64,000 nt of DNA from Salvelinus alpinus (GCF_045679555.1 NC_092096.1:30528124-30592123); one strand, 5' to 3'. Shown: positions 38,428 through 53,344, counted from the stretch's first letter. Notes: generated by a model from the letters alone, not told the origin. Numbers and translations are program-made.

Positions 38428-40905
38428 CTACCACTCTCATAGGCTCAGGCAGGTCCAATCCCAATCTGACCCCTAGCCCCTATCCCCTTACACATAGTAA
38501 ATCTGAAAAGATTGGATCAGTATAAACTGACCCCCCGGTCAGAAGACGGGCACCCTTCTGTTTATGGTTGTACAGACGTGTAAATCCTAGTTATCGGACA
38601 CTCCCCCCCCCCCTCTGCTCTCCTTTCCACACCCGGCCAGACAGTAATGAGATAACCAGTCTATTGATCACTCACGCGGATGTTAGAATGAAGGTCTAAG
38701 ACTGCACTTGATTACTGTATAGGCCCCCCTCACCATGCCCATTCATGTCTGACTGGTTGCAGTTGAAATAATACCAGACAACTTCTCAATAAAAAGTCCT
38801 GAAAATCAACTTGGGAATGATTTTTATAGTAATTGTGGAGCATTAGCTTATAATGATTATAGTTATTATGGCCCCATTGAAATGATCTGAAGGGGCAAGC
38901 ATTACGTGTGACACCTCTGTCTTTTGGCTTGATAACACTCATTAGTGACTGTGTCATTACTGAGGCGAACCAAGTCAATGATACCCCCCCCCCCGTCCAT
39001 AAATCATACATGGTATGGCCATCCGTCAACACTCTGGCCACAATAGCAAATAGCTAATAGATAGATCCAGCCAATAATACTAAACAACCATGTGTAGTCA
39101 TGGACTGAACCATTACGTTCCTTTCTGAAGGGGTGTCTGGGTTGTAGGAGTGAGAGGGAGGAAGGGGGAGTCAGTGGAAGCCTCACAAGGGGCAGAGTGT
39201 GGAAGGAAGGGAAGATGACTAAGTTGATGAGGATGACGAGAGGCGAATCCCCTCTGCCCCTCCTCTCCCTCTCTTTCTTTCTCTCTCTCCCTGGATGCAG
39301 TGTGCTACTGCTGTTGCACAGCAGCCCTCTCCCTCTAGGCTGAGGCAGGCAGCACAACGCAAGCAGTCAGTCAGCTGGTCTGGTCCGCCAGAGCAGCACA
39401 TGATTTGCCGTGATTACTGTTATTGTTTGTGCCCCAGTTCACTCCGCCACAGGGTAGATCAACGGCTAGAGAGAGAGAGAGACAGAGAAAGACTCTACAG
39501 AGATGAGTGTGGATGAGAGGAGGGGTACGACAGAGCCATGCACTGGTAATGGTAGGCGTTCTTCCACAGTGAAAGAGCCTTTAAGGCCTGTGTACCATGA
39601 TCTAAATGCCATGTTTGTTTTTCAGTCCTGTTGTTTTGTATATTGCAGTAGGATTCCTCTGGTCTTGGAAATAATGAGAATGTTGTTTGAGTAGGTTTAT
39701 AAGCAGGTCTCGGCATATAAACTGGTGCCAGGTGATCAGTCACCTTGGCAGTTATTAGGCTGTTTATGTCCTCACAGAGCCCTTGTATCCTTCTAGTGAT
39801 CTTCATATGTCCTTGATATCCTTACTTTACAAGACAGACAATCGCAGTGGAGTCCATGTTTTTTTCCAGGCCCACAAGTGGTGATTTGCAAGCTAAAGCG
39901 TCTCTCTCTCACATCCTCTTTTATTGCTCAGTTTACCCCAAAGCCTCGTTTTTCTTTGCTCTCCTCCCTCTCCCCTTTAATCTTCCCCAGATTGAGGAAG
40001 TGGGGCTCGGGCGGGTTTGGCAGAAGACGCCGTTGCCCATCGAGCATCCATAATGGTTCTATCAGAGATACTTGATCACTAGCCTTGAAAGGTTATCTCT
40101 GATAGGTCTGATTAGGCAGACAACATATCTCTCCCCACCACCCAGATGACTCATTGATGCAACGCTTCAGTTTGTCGCTAATGCAGGTCTGCTTCAATCA
40201 GACACAGGTTTGGTTTCGGGAGAAGTGCTGTTGTTGCGGACAGGAAAGACGGCTCCCTGCAGATGTCATTATCTCACTGATGAAGAACCCAGTGTGGGAC
40301 TATCCTGTGACCGTTGCACCGTCCAGTCACAGTGCAGAGAGTACAACAGTAGCAGTGTTGGATGGAGATGCTTGAATAACCCCCACAATCCTCTCTGGTC
40401 ACTGTTTCATTCAACCCGTCATTAGCTTCTGATTATTTACCGGTGTATTATTATTAGCCCCAGCTTGGGTCATGAGGCCTAAGGTGTGCAGTGATGGAGA
40501 ATGGATGGGCTTTAGCTAGAGCTCATTGAGTTTCATTGAGTCTCACCAGGTACATGCTGCCGGTTCCACTTTGTTCTGTTAGGTTCACAAGGCAGAGCCC
40601 TCTAAGCCTGGAGGCTCCATGGCGCTGTGGGACCAGTTATGACTCCGGTATGGACTGCCTTGGTGTGCTACTGACTGCAGGTTGGTGACGGGCTCAGCAG
40701 AGGGAACCGTTTTCCTGGGCTTCAGCCAACTTCCACTACGGATGGGTACGGTTACCCCTCAAGGGGATTGTGGGTATGGAGTAGAGGGGGAGGCCGTGTG
40801 GCACACACTTGTGGGCATTTCTGCATTTTCTGTTTGTTGCTGCAATGGCCTGGCAAATCTGACCCAATCGGCATCAGCAGATATCTGGTTAGCACCAAAG
40901 CTGAG
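38428..40905. other. Non-coding sequence with an inverted GATA repeat
   Basis: The stretch includes CT/GA-rich patches (39270-39300, 39470-39490) and short C runs (38604-38615, 38985-38995). The one distinctive structure is an inverted repeat of 12-bp arms at 40059-40070 and 40094-40105. No exon was recognised. Confidence 0.4.
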
Positions 40906-41268
40906 TGTCACGCCCTGACCGTAGATTTCTTTGTATGTTTCTATTTTAGTTTGGTCAGGGTGTGATGTGGGTGGGTATTCTATGTTGTAGGTCTAGGTTT
41001 TCTATTTCTATGTGTTTGGCCTGGTATGGTTCTCAATCAGAGGCAGCTGTCTATCGTTGTCTCTGATTGAGAACCATACTTAGGTAGCCTGTTTTCCCAC
41101 TTTTGTTTGTGGGTGATTATTTTCTGTTTTGTGTGTTCACCTTACAGGACTGTTCGTTTGTCGTTTTATTGTTTCGTTTAGTGTTTCGTATTTTATTAAA
41201 AACTAATATGAACACTTACCACGCTGCACCTTGGTCCTCTTCTCCTTCTCCCGACGACATTCGTTACA
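40906..41268 (+). mobile_element. Solo LTR, gypsy-like
   Basis: It begins TGTCACGCCCTGACCGTAG and ends ATTCGTTACA, and is flanked by the 5-bp duplication CTGAG (40901-40905 and 41269-41273). It has a polyadenylation-like TTATTAAAAAC near 41197 and a long inverted repeat at 41024-41079. No internal region is present. It shares the 15-base start and the inverted repeat with the LTR at 20380-20720 on the other strand. Confidence 0.93.
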
Positions 41269-41273
41269 CTGAG

Positions 41274-41952
41274 GAAAGCACTGAAGATATTACAACGTAG
41301 TACTCTGCAATACTGGGTCAAATCAAGCTTGATAGAATGGTATTAATACACATGTAATTCCGTTGAGATTGGTGGAGTGCCAGATTCTGATAATGCATTT
41401 TTTTTAATCACATGTTCATTTTCACTGTGGGTTTTCAAGATGAAGCTAAGAGTAAACACGATAAGATGGACAACATGAGAAGAAGAAAAGTTGACATGAT
41501 GAATAGCACAAGATGAAGAGGCCTCAGTGCGTGGAGGCTGGCCTCATGCAGAGCTCTATGATGTCATCTCTCCCAGCATTGTGTTCTGTTCTGGAGGTGT
41601 CTGTCTGGGTGTAATATGGCTGTGACTCACACACCCACACACGCCTCCCCTTGAGGTTAGAAACACAGCTCCAGTCTCACTGTAACACAGCCACAAAACT
41701 CTGCCTCTCTGTCTTCACCCCAGTCAATTGCAGGGCAGTGCTGTCGAGAGGCCTCAAGTGAGGAGAGCGAAATGAGGTTACAACCAATACTTAGTGTTGC
41801 GCCTCATCCTTCACAGAGGGCCACTGGGTATTTTTATTTTGACTCTCGTACAGAAACAATTCTAGCTCAGATGTCAGCCTCAGCGTATATGCTACCCGCA
41901 TGTATTACTGTTTATTATTATCATTAGTTACCACATGTATCAGATGTCTGTA
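41274..41952. other. Non-coding sequence, no recognised feature
   Basis: No exon or mobile element recognised. Confidence 0.4.
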
Positions 41953-42595
41953 CAGTACCAGTGAAAAGTTTGGACACACCTACTCATTCCAGGGTTTTTC
42001 TTTATTTTTACTATTTTCTACAATGTAGAATAATAGTGAAGACATCAAAACTACGAAATAACACATATGAAATCATGTAGTAACCAAAAAAGTGTTAAAC
42101 AAATCAAAATATATTTTATATTTGAGATTCTTCAAAGTATATACCCTTTGCCTTGATGACAACTTTGCACACTCTTGGCATTCTCTCAACCAGCTTCATG
42201 AGGTCTTCTGGAATGCCTTTCAATTAACAGGTGTGCCTTGTTATTGTGTGGAATTTCTTTCCTTCTTAATGATTTGAGCCAATCAGTTGTGTTGTGACAA
42301 GGTAGGTTTGGTATACAGAAGATAGCCCTTTTTGGTTAAAGACCAAGTCCATATTATGGCAAGAACAGCTCAAATAAGCAGAGTCTCAAAAAAGCAAAGA
42401 GTCTTACTTTAAGACACGAAGGTCAGTCAATTCAGAAAATGTTAAGTTTCTTCAAGTGCAGTCGCAAAAACCATCAAGCGCTATGATGAAACTGGCTCTC
42501 ATGAGGACGGCCACAGAAAACGAAGTCCCAGGGGTACCTCTGCTGCAGAGGACAAGTTCATTAGACTAAACTGCACCTCTGATTGCAGCCCATAT
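41953..42595 (+). mobile_element. Tc1-like transposon, 3'-truncated
   Basis: It starts CAGTACCAGTGAAAAGTTTGG directly after TA (41951-41952), with a long AT-rich terminal repeat region. The transposase starts at ATG 42356 (MARTAQISRVSKKQR) and shows helix-turn-helix text. Similarity ends near 42590, where other repetitive sequence takes over. The right inverted repeat is missing. Confidence 0.88.
42356..42590 (+). pseudogene. Tc1 transposase N-terminal fragment
   Basis: From ATG 42356 a basic N-terminus is followed, after a frame change near 42415, by a helix-turn-helix region (CSRKNHQALZ-like degenerate text is not claimed). The GRP-type linker is recognisable as GHRKRSPRGTSAAEDKFIRL near 42510-42570. 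Nothing of the catalytic domain remains. Confidence 0.65.
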
Positions 42596-43143
42596 GCCCC
42601 CTTATACGCCCCCTTTATTTATCCTACGGTTCTGACTTAGTGTACAGGGAGTACACTGTAAGAACGGCCCATGTTCTGAATTCTGTCGCTGTACATATCA
42701 AAAGTGCTGAACAAATAGTTATATTGACTACGTCCGTCGTTGCTCGCTCATTAATGTGTTAATTTAAATTACAGATTGCCTCTTATCCGCTTGTCGTCCT
42801 CTTATGCCATAGTTTGTACATCATTGTCAGTAGAAACCACATTTGTTTAAGCAAGTCAGCCATATCAACTATGTTTTTTTTAAAAGGCAGTAAATGAGGC
42901 TGAATGAACTGTTTCGCTGCCAGACAAGGCTCCGCTGATAGCCAGGTGTAGCAGTGGTAAGGTGTTGGGACTCTGCTGTTGTGACAGCTTTATGTAGGCC
43001 CTAACAGTTTGTGGGCACGGTTTGTCACCGTTATAGTGCAATTAATGTATTGTTTAGTATTGTGTTGTGTAGTGGCATTTCCGGCATGCATCCCACATTT
43101 GTTTTGGGCCCCACTAAGATTTACATGCTAAAGTCACCCCTGT
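42596..43143. repeat. Dispersed salmonid repeat, probable hAT-like end
   Basis: I recall TTTATTTATCCTACGGTTCTG, TTTATGTAGGCCCTAACAGT and the terminal CTAAAGTCACCCCTG as parts of a frequent salmonid repeat; the CCCCTG terminus would suit a hAT-like element. Its left part is cut off by the join to the Tc1 fragment. This rests on memory and was not searched. Confidence 0.5.
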
Positions 43144-43852
43144 ATGTATGTATGTATGTATGTATGTTTGATATCCTCTCTTAGGAGGAGTATACGCTGG
43201 GAACTAGAATTAAGAGATTCATAATTAAAATACCAATACCAAATTAAAGCAACAAAATGAGCATCTGATAATTAATGACTTTATGAGCATTATTTCATTG
43301 GAATAAAACTTGAACCCTCCATGTCAAGTGGGAACAGTGTGTGCTCTGAATAGCAGTGAATTACCAGATGAATGAGAGGAAGAAGGCCTGCTATTTTAGG
43401 ACATGCAGCTCCCCCATTAATGGATAACGTTCAGCTTCCGAATGCTCCACTTGAGTGCCAGAAATAGAACATGATGTCATAGCCACTCTGCACTGGATAA
43501 GATGCTTGTTCAAGGACTGCTGAGAAATCCACATGCATCCACAAGGCAGGGGTGTCCTAGCTAGCTTCCATAACTGCAGCCGCAACCGTTTCTGCTACTG
43601 GGTGGATCTAAAAAAAGATGGCTTTCTATGGTACAATTGCAAAGGAATGAAAATAGCCATGCAGTCTCCCAAAGGTTCACTAAGAAGTGACATCATTTTG
43701 TACACTGTACCGTGTCAGCACTTTCATTCAACCCCAGTCTACTGTATGTATTTAAGCCAATATGTGTGAAATAATGAGAGGTATTGTATAAGCCCTTCTG
43801 AGCAGAAGTCCCTCCAGCCCCTCCGGCTAACTTCAAGGCAACATATGCATTC
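43144..43852. other. Non-coding sequence with (TATG)n at its start
   Basis: A TATG tetranucleotide run (about 43143-43168) is followed by unique-looking sequence with no exon. Confidence 0.45.
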
Positions 43853-43915
43853 ACTCAAATCAAATCATTTTAGCAGGTTCTATTGCGTGTGTAGCGACAT
43901 GCTTGTAAATGAGCT
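43853..43915 (-). mobile_element. LINE 3' end fragment (minus strand)
   Basis: CTCAAATCAAATCATTTTA followed by TGTGTAGCGACATGCTTGT parallels the 3' end of the LINE at 32334 (TCAAATCAAATC and CCTGTAGCGAAATGCTTGT), with a deletion between. Only about 60 bp remain. Confidence 0.5.
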
Positions 43916-45198
43916 TTGGCCAAACAGCAGGGCTTTTTATATATGGCTTTTTATAGCATAGAAAAGTCTATATTATTGCCGCCCCTCCTTCAGCCTCTAT
44001 AAATAAATACTCTATATTCATATCACATGAATGAGATACGTAGTGGGAAATGTGGAGCGTTTTCATACGTGTTTTTCATTTCTCCTTCCCTATTACCTAA
44101 TCTGGATAGAATTGATTTATGGTACAACATTGTCTCCTTAGCTCGTGACTGATTCAGTCATCAGAGCATCTATCCTCGTGTTGTAAGGGACCTTGAGGAC
44201 TCAGAGGGGTGGTAATGCTGTGGCTCTGGTTGATGGAGATCAAACCTCCTCTCTCTACAGGGGTCCACAATATGACCCATTGATGTGACTAAGGTGTACC
44301 CTCCCCTGGGCTTATCAGAGCACAGCATATTAGAATGTCACTCCTAATAACAGTGTTGAAAACAGGAACTGTTGTGAGGGTTTAGTAGTTAGGGAGGTCT
44401 TACGAGGGAATTGGGGTTTAAATGACTCGGTTATGTTAGTAAGGGTCATGCCACCCTTTGTTTTATGCACCATTCTGCCTTTATTCAAGGTGAACATTAC
44501 CTTTAATTCATTACTTCAATTGTGCTAATGATAATTCAAGGTCAGAATTGCAAATTCAAAACAACCCAATTACCCAGTGAACAAAGAGTGTTTTGAGTAA
44601 ATAGCCCAGGTTGGTGGAAGTATGGAACCAACAACATTCTCTATTTATTCAGGCTATTGGACTGGTTGTTGTAGTCAGAATGGATCAGGATTTTATAGCA
44701 GTGTAACTGGCCGCGAGTTAGAGCCAACTTCCTAGCGCTGGCCTGGTTATGTTATTTGTGATAATTACAGCCTGGCTGCCTTTAAAGACGGCCAGCCCAC
44801 CCACCGCTCCCCCAGCTGCTTGTTTTGTTCCCAGAGTTGAGTGCAGTCATCTGGTGCCAGAACCATGACCGCTGCTGCAGTCTCCAGCTGCTGCACCACC
44901 CTGGGAGGGAAGTCTTTCTGCAGGTAGTCCACAGGGCAGATCATATGGTGTCCCAGACCCGCTTCAGGTTGGAGCTTCATAGAGATTCATTAGTTCCTAC
45001 CCTTTCAGTTCAGGGCATGTAACCTTAGCAAAGTGACCTGCCAGGTGCTTGATTTGGTGTGACGAGCCTGAGGTAACCAGGATCCGGATATCCAGATATG
45101 ACATGGAGGAGGATTGTGGTTAAGGATAGTTGAGGAGATTTGGGTATCAAACACGTCCTCAAGTGTAGCGGAGGGATGCCATCCAGTTTGAAAGTGTA
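43916..45198. other. Non-coding sequence, one protein-like short frame
   Basis: The minus-strand frame at 44765-44980 has a non-repetitive, protein-like composition, but I do not recognise it. The remainder shows nothing. Confidence 0.35.
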
Positions 45199-46359
45199 CT
45201 ACATGACCAAAAGTATGTGGATACCTGCTCGTCGAACAGCTCATTCCAAAATCATGGGCATTAATATGGAGTTGGTCGTACCCCTTTGCTGCAATAACAG
45301 CCTTCACTCTTCTGGGAAGGCATTCCACTAGATGTTGGAACATTGCTGCGGGGACTTGCTTCTATTCAGCCACAAGAGCATTAGTGAGGTCGGGCATGGA
45401 TGTTGGGCGTTTAGGCCTGGCTCGCAGTCGGCGTTCCAATTCATTCCAAAAGTGTTCGATGGGGTTGAGATCAGAGCTCTGTGCAAACCAGTCAAGTTCC
45501 AATCTCGACAAACCATTTCTGTATTGACCTTGCATTGTACACAGGGGCATTGTCATGCTGAAAAAGGAAAGGGTCTTCCCCAAACTGTTGCCACAAACTT
45601 GGAAGCACGGAATCATCTAGAATGTAATTGTATGCTGTAGCGTTAAGATTTCCCTTCACTGGAACTAAGGGGCCTAGCCCGAACCATGAAAAACATTGGG
45701 GCAGGTAGCATCCTCCTGGCATCCACCAAACACAGATTAGTCCGTCGGACCGCCAGATGGTGAAGCGTGATTCATCACTCCAGAGACTGAATTTCCACTG
45801 CTCCAGAGTCCAATAGCAGCGAGCTTTACACCGCTCCAGCCGACGCTTGGCATTGCGCATGGCATTGCGCAAATTTGTGCGGCTACTCTGCCATGGAAAC
45901 CCATTTCATGAAGCTCCCAACGAACACTTCTTGTGTTGACGTTGCTTCCAGAGGCAGTTTGGAACTGTAGTGAGTGTTGCAACCGAGAACAAATGATTTT
46001 GACCTTGCGCGCTTGAGCACTCGCCGGTCCCGTTCTGTGAGCTTGTGTGGCGTACCACTTCACGGCTGAGCCATTGTTGCTCCTAGAAGTTTCCACTTCA
46101 CAATAACAGCACTTACAGTTGACTGTGGCATCTCTAGCAGGGCAGAAATTGGATGAACTGTCTTGTTGGAAAGGTGGCATCCATTGACGGTACCACTTTG
46201 AAAGTCACTGAGCTCTTCAGTAAGGCCATTCTACTGTCAATGTCTGTCTATGGAGATTTCATGGTTGTGTGCTCGTTTTCATACACAGCAACAGGTGTGG
46301 CTGAAATAGCCAAATCCCCTTATTTGAAGGGGTGTCCACATGCTTTTGTATATGTAGTG
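45199..46359 (-). mobile_element. Tc1-like transposon, minus strand, inactive
   Basis: The left end CTACATGACCAAAAGTATGTGG and the right end, inverted CACTACATATACAAAAGCATG, are Tc1-type inverted repeats; TA occurs at 45197-45198 and 46360-46361. The transposase reads from right to left. Length about 1.16 kb, slightly short for a complete copy. Confidence 0.9.
45260..46180 (-). pseudogene. Tc1-like transposase, several frame changes
   Basis: The N-terminal DNA-binding part starts near 46180 (MPPFQQDSS..., corresponding text DATVNCKCCY). The middle includes [20 protein letters not shown] and the first catalytic Asp in WSDESRF at about 45762-45785. The second Asp is in [12 protein letters not shown] at about 45520-45560. 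After a further shift the Glu is in SSDLNPIEHFWNELERRL at about 45415-45470. The C-terminal tail (HLVECLPRRVKAVIAAKG) lies at 45280-45335. The catalytic residues persist, but at least three frame changes prevent a product. Confidence 0.88.
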
Positions 46360-46361
46360 TA

Positions 46362-48436
<2,075 letters not shown>

Positions 48437-48640
48437 TCACACTCTTAGACAAAAGGGTTCCAAAAGGGTTTTTCGGCCGTCCCTTTGTGAAAATAGTTCT
48501 ACATGGAACCGAAAAGGGTTGTACCTGGAACCTAAAGGATTCTACCTGGAACCAAAAAGGGTTTTCCCAAGGTGTCCTATGGGGACAGCCCGAATAACCC
48601 TTTAATGTTCTAGATAGTACTTATTTTCTAAGAGTGTAGT
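48437..48640. mobile_element. Palindromic MITE (GGTTC-rich)
   Basis: The ends CACACTCTTAGACAAAAGGG and TTTTCTAAGAGTGTAG are inverted. The inside is built of repeated GGTTCTACCTGGAACC-like palindromes, such as TACCTGGAACCTAAAGG and TACCTGGAACCAAAAAGG. There is no coding capacity. I recall it as a common fish MITE, possibly of hAT type. Confidence 0.75.
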
Positions 48641-49694
48641 TCTCACCCCTTGTTTGTCCATCATCTCTCTTTCATGCTGTTACTGTCTATTACTGTAATA
48701 GGAGAGGTTCAACATGTGTCTTGTAGTGGACTGGCTCCTCTTACCCACACTGTTTCATCTCTGAGATGTAAATCAACACTTCAACGAGACAATGTCACAG
48801 CAAAGGACAGGATAAAAGGCACACAATTACCGCTACTCCTTTGTGAGGTTTTCAAGAACTAAGATACTTTGCGGGTTTGGAAAGCCGGTGACGTACATGA
48901 GGTAACCGATGTCGCAAATCATCTCTGCTAGGAGACGCGGTGCGGATGTTGTAAAGTCGTTTTAACATCGTCGTTGTAAAGTCCAGACAATGGTGGGTGT
49001 TCATCCTCTATAAAAGCCTACTAATTGCCCATTTTTCACTGAGAATGATGCCTTGTTATGACACAGAGCCAATGCTGTGATACTTGACTATAATTGGTCC
49101 ATAAAAGTGTGACTGTGTTAATTGATGATTTCCGTCAGTTTGCCGAGCAAAGATATTATTAATTATCAGGTGGAGAGAGAGAGAGATGCACACGTTCTCT
49201 TCTCTCTTATTCACTTCCCATCCATGCATAGTGTTATTGCCATCCACGCTTTAGCTATCGTCTATTGGTGGAAGGATGGGTGCTTGTGTCTTGGTCTGTG
49301 TGGCTTTAGACAATGGCTGCCTGCCCAGCTGTTCACCAAACCTCATCACATCACTGTGTAGCAGCTATATATCATTTATGTCTTGATATGTCTGCTATGT
49401 AATTGATAGTGCATGATTGGTGATGACATTAGTTACATGATGACATTAGCTGTTGATATTGACCAGGATCCAGTAACGTCCAGTATCTGACAAGGCAGAG
49501 GTAAATTGACACTAGCTCCTGTTTGTCTCCTGCATGGCCCAGGCCGAGACTCTGTTTTGTAAATGGGTCGCTGGTCATTCAGTGAGTTGACACTCAATCA
49601 CTCAGCCGCCATTTACCATGAACTAACGGATCCCTGTGCCACCTTCCTGGGCTAATGGAGCCATCCAATGTGATCACGGGAAGAGGCTGAATCA
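48641..49694. other. Non-coding sequence, no recognised feature
   Basis: No exon or mobile element recognised. Confidence 0.4.
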
Positions 49695-49696
49695 TA

Positions 49697-51195
49697 AACT
49701 CAGCAAAAAAAGAACGGTCCTCTCACTGTCAACTGCGTTTATTTTCAGCAAACTTAACATGTGTAAATATTTGTATGAACATAAGATTCAACAACTGAGA
49801 GATAAACTGAACAAGTTCCACAGACATGTGACTAACAGAAATGGAATAATGTGTCCCTGAACAAAGGGGGGGGGGGTCAAAATCAAAGTAACAGTCCGTA
49901 TCTGGTGTGGCCACCAGCTGCATTAAGTACTGCAGTGCATCTCCTCCTCATGGACTGCACCAGATTTGCCAGGTCCTGCTGTGAGATTTTACCCCACTCT
50001 TCCACCAAGGCACCTGCAAGTTCTCGGACATTTCTGAGGGGAATGGCCCTAGCCCTCACCTTCCGGTCCAACAGGTCCCAGACGTGCTCAATGGGATTGA
50101 GATCCGGGCTCTTCGCTGGCCATGGCAGAACACTGACATTCCTGTCTTGCAGGAAATCAAGCACAGAACAAGCAGTATGGCTGGTGGCATTGTCATGCTG
50201 GAGGGTCATGTCAGGATGAGCCTGCAGGAAGGGTACCACATGAGGGAGGAGGATGTCTCCCCTGTAACACACAGCGTTGAGCTTGCCTGCAATGACAACA
50301 AGCTCAGTCCGATGATGCTGTGACACACTGCCCCAGACCTTGATGAACTCTCCACCTCAAAATCGATCCCACTCCAGAATACAGGCCTAGGTGTAACGCT
50401 CATTCCTTTGACGATAAACGCGAATCCAACCATCACCCCTGGTGAGACAAAACTGCGACTCGTCAGAGAAGAGCACTTTTTGCCAGTCCTGTCTGGTCCA
50501 GTGAAGGTGGGTTTGTGCCCATAGTGAAGGTGGGTTTGTCCCCGTTGTTGCCGGGGATGTCTGGTGAGGACCTGCCTTACAATAGGCCTACAAGCCCTCA
50601 GTCCAGCCTCTCTCAGCCTATTGCAGATAGTCTGAGCACTGATGGAGAGATTGTGCGTTCCTGGTGTAACTCAGGCAGTTGTTGTTGCCATCCTGTACCT
50701 GTCCCGCAAGTGTGATGTTCGGATGTACCGATCCTGGGCAGGTGTTGTTAAACATGGTCTGCCACTGCGAGGACGATCAGCTGTCTGTCCTGTCTCCCTG
50801 TAGCGCAGTCTTAGGCGTCTCACAGTACAGACATGGCAATTTATTGACTTGGCCACATCTGCAGTCCTCATGCCTCCTTGCAGCATGCCTAAGGCACGTT
50901 CACGGGACCCTGGGCATCTTTCTTTTGGTGTTTTTCAGAGTCAATAAAAGGGCCTCTTTAGTGTCCTAAGTTTTCATAACTGTGACCGTAATTGCCTACC
51001 ATCTGTAAGCTGTTAGTGTCTTAACGACCGTTCCACAGGTGCATGTTCATTAATTGTTTATGGTTCATTGAACAAGCATTGGAAACAGTGTTGAAACCCT
51101 TTACAATGAAGATTTGTGAAGTTATTTGGATTTTTACAAATTATCTTTGAAAGACATGGTCCTGAAAAAGGGACTTTTTTTGTTGTTGTCGAGTT
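49697..51195 (-). mobile_element. Tc1-like transposon, minus strand, inactive
   Basis: The left end AACTCAGCAAAAAAAGAACG and the inverted right end AACTCGACAACAACAAAAAAAG match. TA flanks both sides (49695-49696 and 51196-51197). The 1499-bp element has a minus-strand transposase in pieces. Confidence 0.93.
49883..50886 (-). pseudogene. Tc1-like transposase (DD34E), frame-broken
   Basis: The DNA-binding head is the open stretch 50886-50671, with GGMRTADVAKSINCHVCTVR and RLRYRETGQTADRPRSGRP, a helix-turn-helix plus the GRPR-like hook. The middle (50670-50330) is disrupted. The catalytic C-terminal half is open from 50326 to 49883: second Asp in MTLQHDNATSHTA, Glu in [14 protein letters not shown], with 34 residues between them by my count, as expected for Tc1. 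The tail ends in RCTAVLNAAGGHTRY. The first catalytic Asp falls in the disrupted middle part. Confidence 0.9.
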
Positions 51196-51232
51196 TATTT
51201 TACTCACACAGCAGGCCCTCACACAGACATGC

Positions 51233-51244
<12 letters not shown>

Positions 51245-51328
<84 letters not shown>
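51245..51328. repeat. (AC)n microsatellite, 42 units
   Basis: Pure AC run immediately downstream of the Tc1-like element. Confidence 0.98.
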
Positions 51329-51330
<2 letters not shown>

Positions 51331-52713
51331 TAATGCTTGAACAGATAAACAGCGGGCGGTCCGTCCATCCAATTCCACTCCTACCTGTATATTATGCAAT
51401 GTCTTATTTTAGGAAACACAAACTGTTATTCAGAGTGCATCATTATCTGTTCATCTGTTATTTGCATTAAGTGTCCTAAAGGAAAAAGAAGCGGAAATGC
51501 CCCCAAAATAAATCTCTAGTGTGGAGGATTCTAGTTTTTGGAGTGAAGCAGGCAGCACCTTTTCAGCACCCAGTTAGACAATGTGACACACAGCTGTATG
51601 ACTGATAGGTCCAGTTCTGTTCTGTTGAAGTAGGTCACAGCCAACTGCCCCTCAAGTGTAGACCGTGCATCCATCTAGAGAGAGAGGGAGGGACAGAGAG
51701 ATGAGAGGGTTAGATAAACAGAGGGAAATAGATAGCGGGAGGGAGAGAGGGGGTTAGAGAGAGGGGGTTAGAGAGAGACTGTTAGAGGGCTAGAGAGAGG
51801 GAAAGAGAGAGAGAGGGGTAGAGAGAGGGAGGGAAAGAGATAAATGGAGAGAGAGATAAATGGAGAGAGAGTGAAGTACCAGCCTTTGGTTTCTGCTTCC
51901 CTGACTTTGCCAGTGGTCCACAGGCCGAGGAGACTCAGAGCTGGTGGGAGGGAGAGGGCTGGTGTTGGGAGGCAGAAGTGTCCTCTGGCTCATCACAGAA
52001 CTCACCAAGTGAAGAGAGAGGACTCAGAAGTCTGACTACAGAGCCAGGGACTGTAGCAGTCAGACTAGACAGGGGCAGTGAAGCTAAGAAGTCAAATCTA
52101 GAATAAACAGCATCTTCCTCTCATTTATTTGGCATCATATCAGCTTCAGCTTTAGGATGTGTAAATGTGAGCCTTATTTGGATGAACAAACGTGACGCTC
52201 TGCTGCTATTTTGACCCATACCGCTGAAGAGAAACATGTATTATATATTAGTGTTACATTCTGCGTGAGCTCCAAAATAGCTCCCACTCATCATTTGCTC
52301 AAAATAAACTCTGTGGCTGTGTTTGATCAAAGCGTGGAGTAAACTACAGTTATATAGTAGAAACCTAATGTGATTTAAATAGAGCTAATTTCTCTGGATG
52401 TGTCCCAAATTAGTGCACTATAAAGGGAATAGGCTGCCATTTGGGACTGAACTCAATCTTACCATCAGTCATACTGTGCCTGGAAGACAAATGGCCTAAA
52501 ATAGCAAGTATCAACAATGGCTACACCCCATTTAAATCCAGTAGACAAACATGGACTACCACTAATGATCCTGTCACTGAACGCCTTCTCATTGTTTACC
52601 TGATTAATTAAGCTACTTTAGATGGGAAAGTGGCTGAGTGGGCTTTAACATGGGGAGACTGATGAGGAGCTGTATGTTAGAGCATGACCCCTGCTCACTC
52701 TGAACTACTGTAA
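51329..52713. other. Non-coding sequence, GA-rich in part
   Basis: GA-rich patches at 51676-51870 (GAGAGGGTTAGA-like repeats). At 52398-52450 there is a short piece, TAGTGCACTATAAAGGGAATA followed by GCCATTTGGGAC, that I recall as part of a common salmonid repeat. No exon found. Confidence 0.45.
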
Positions 52714-53335
<622 letters not shown>

Positions 53336-53344
53336 TGACTGGGC

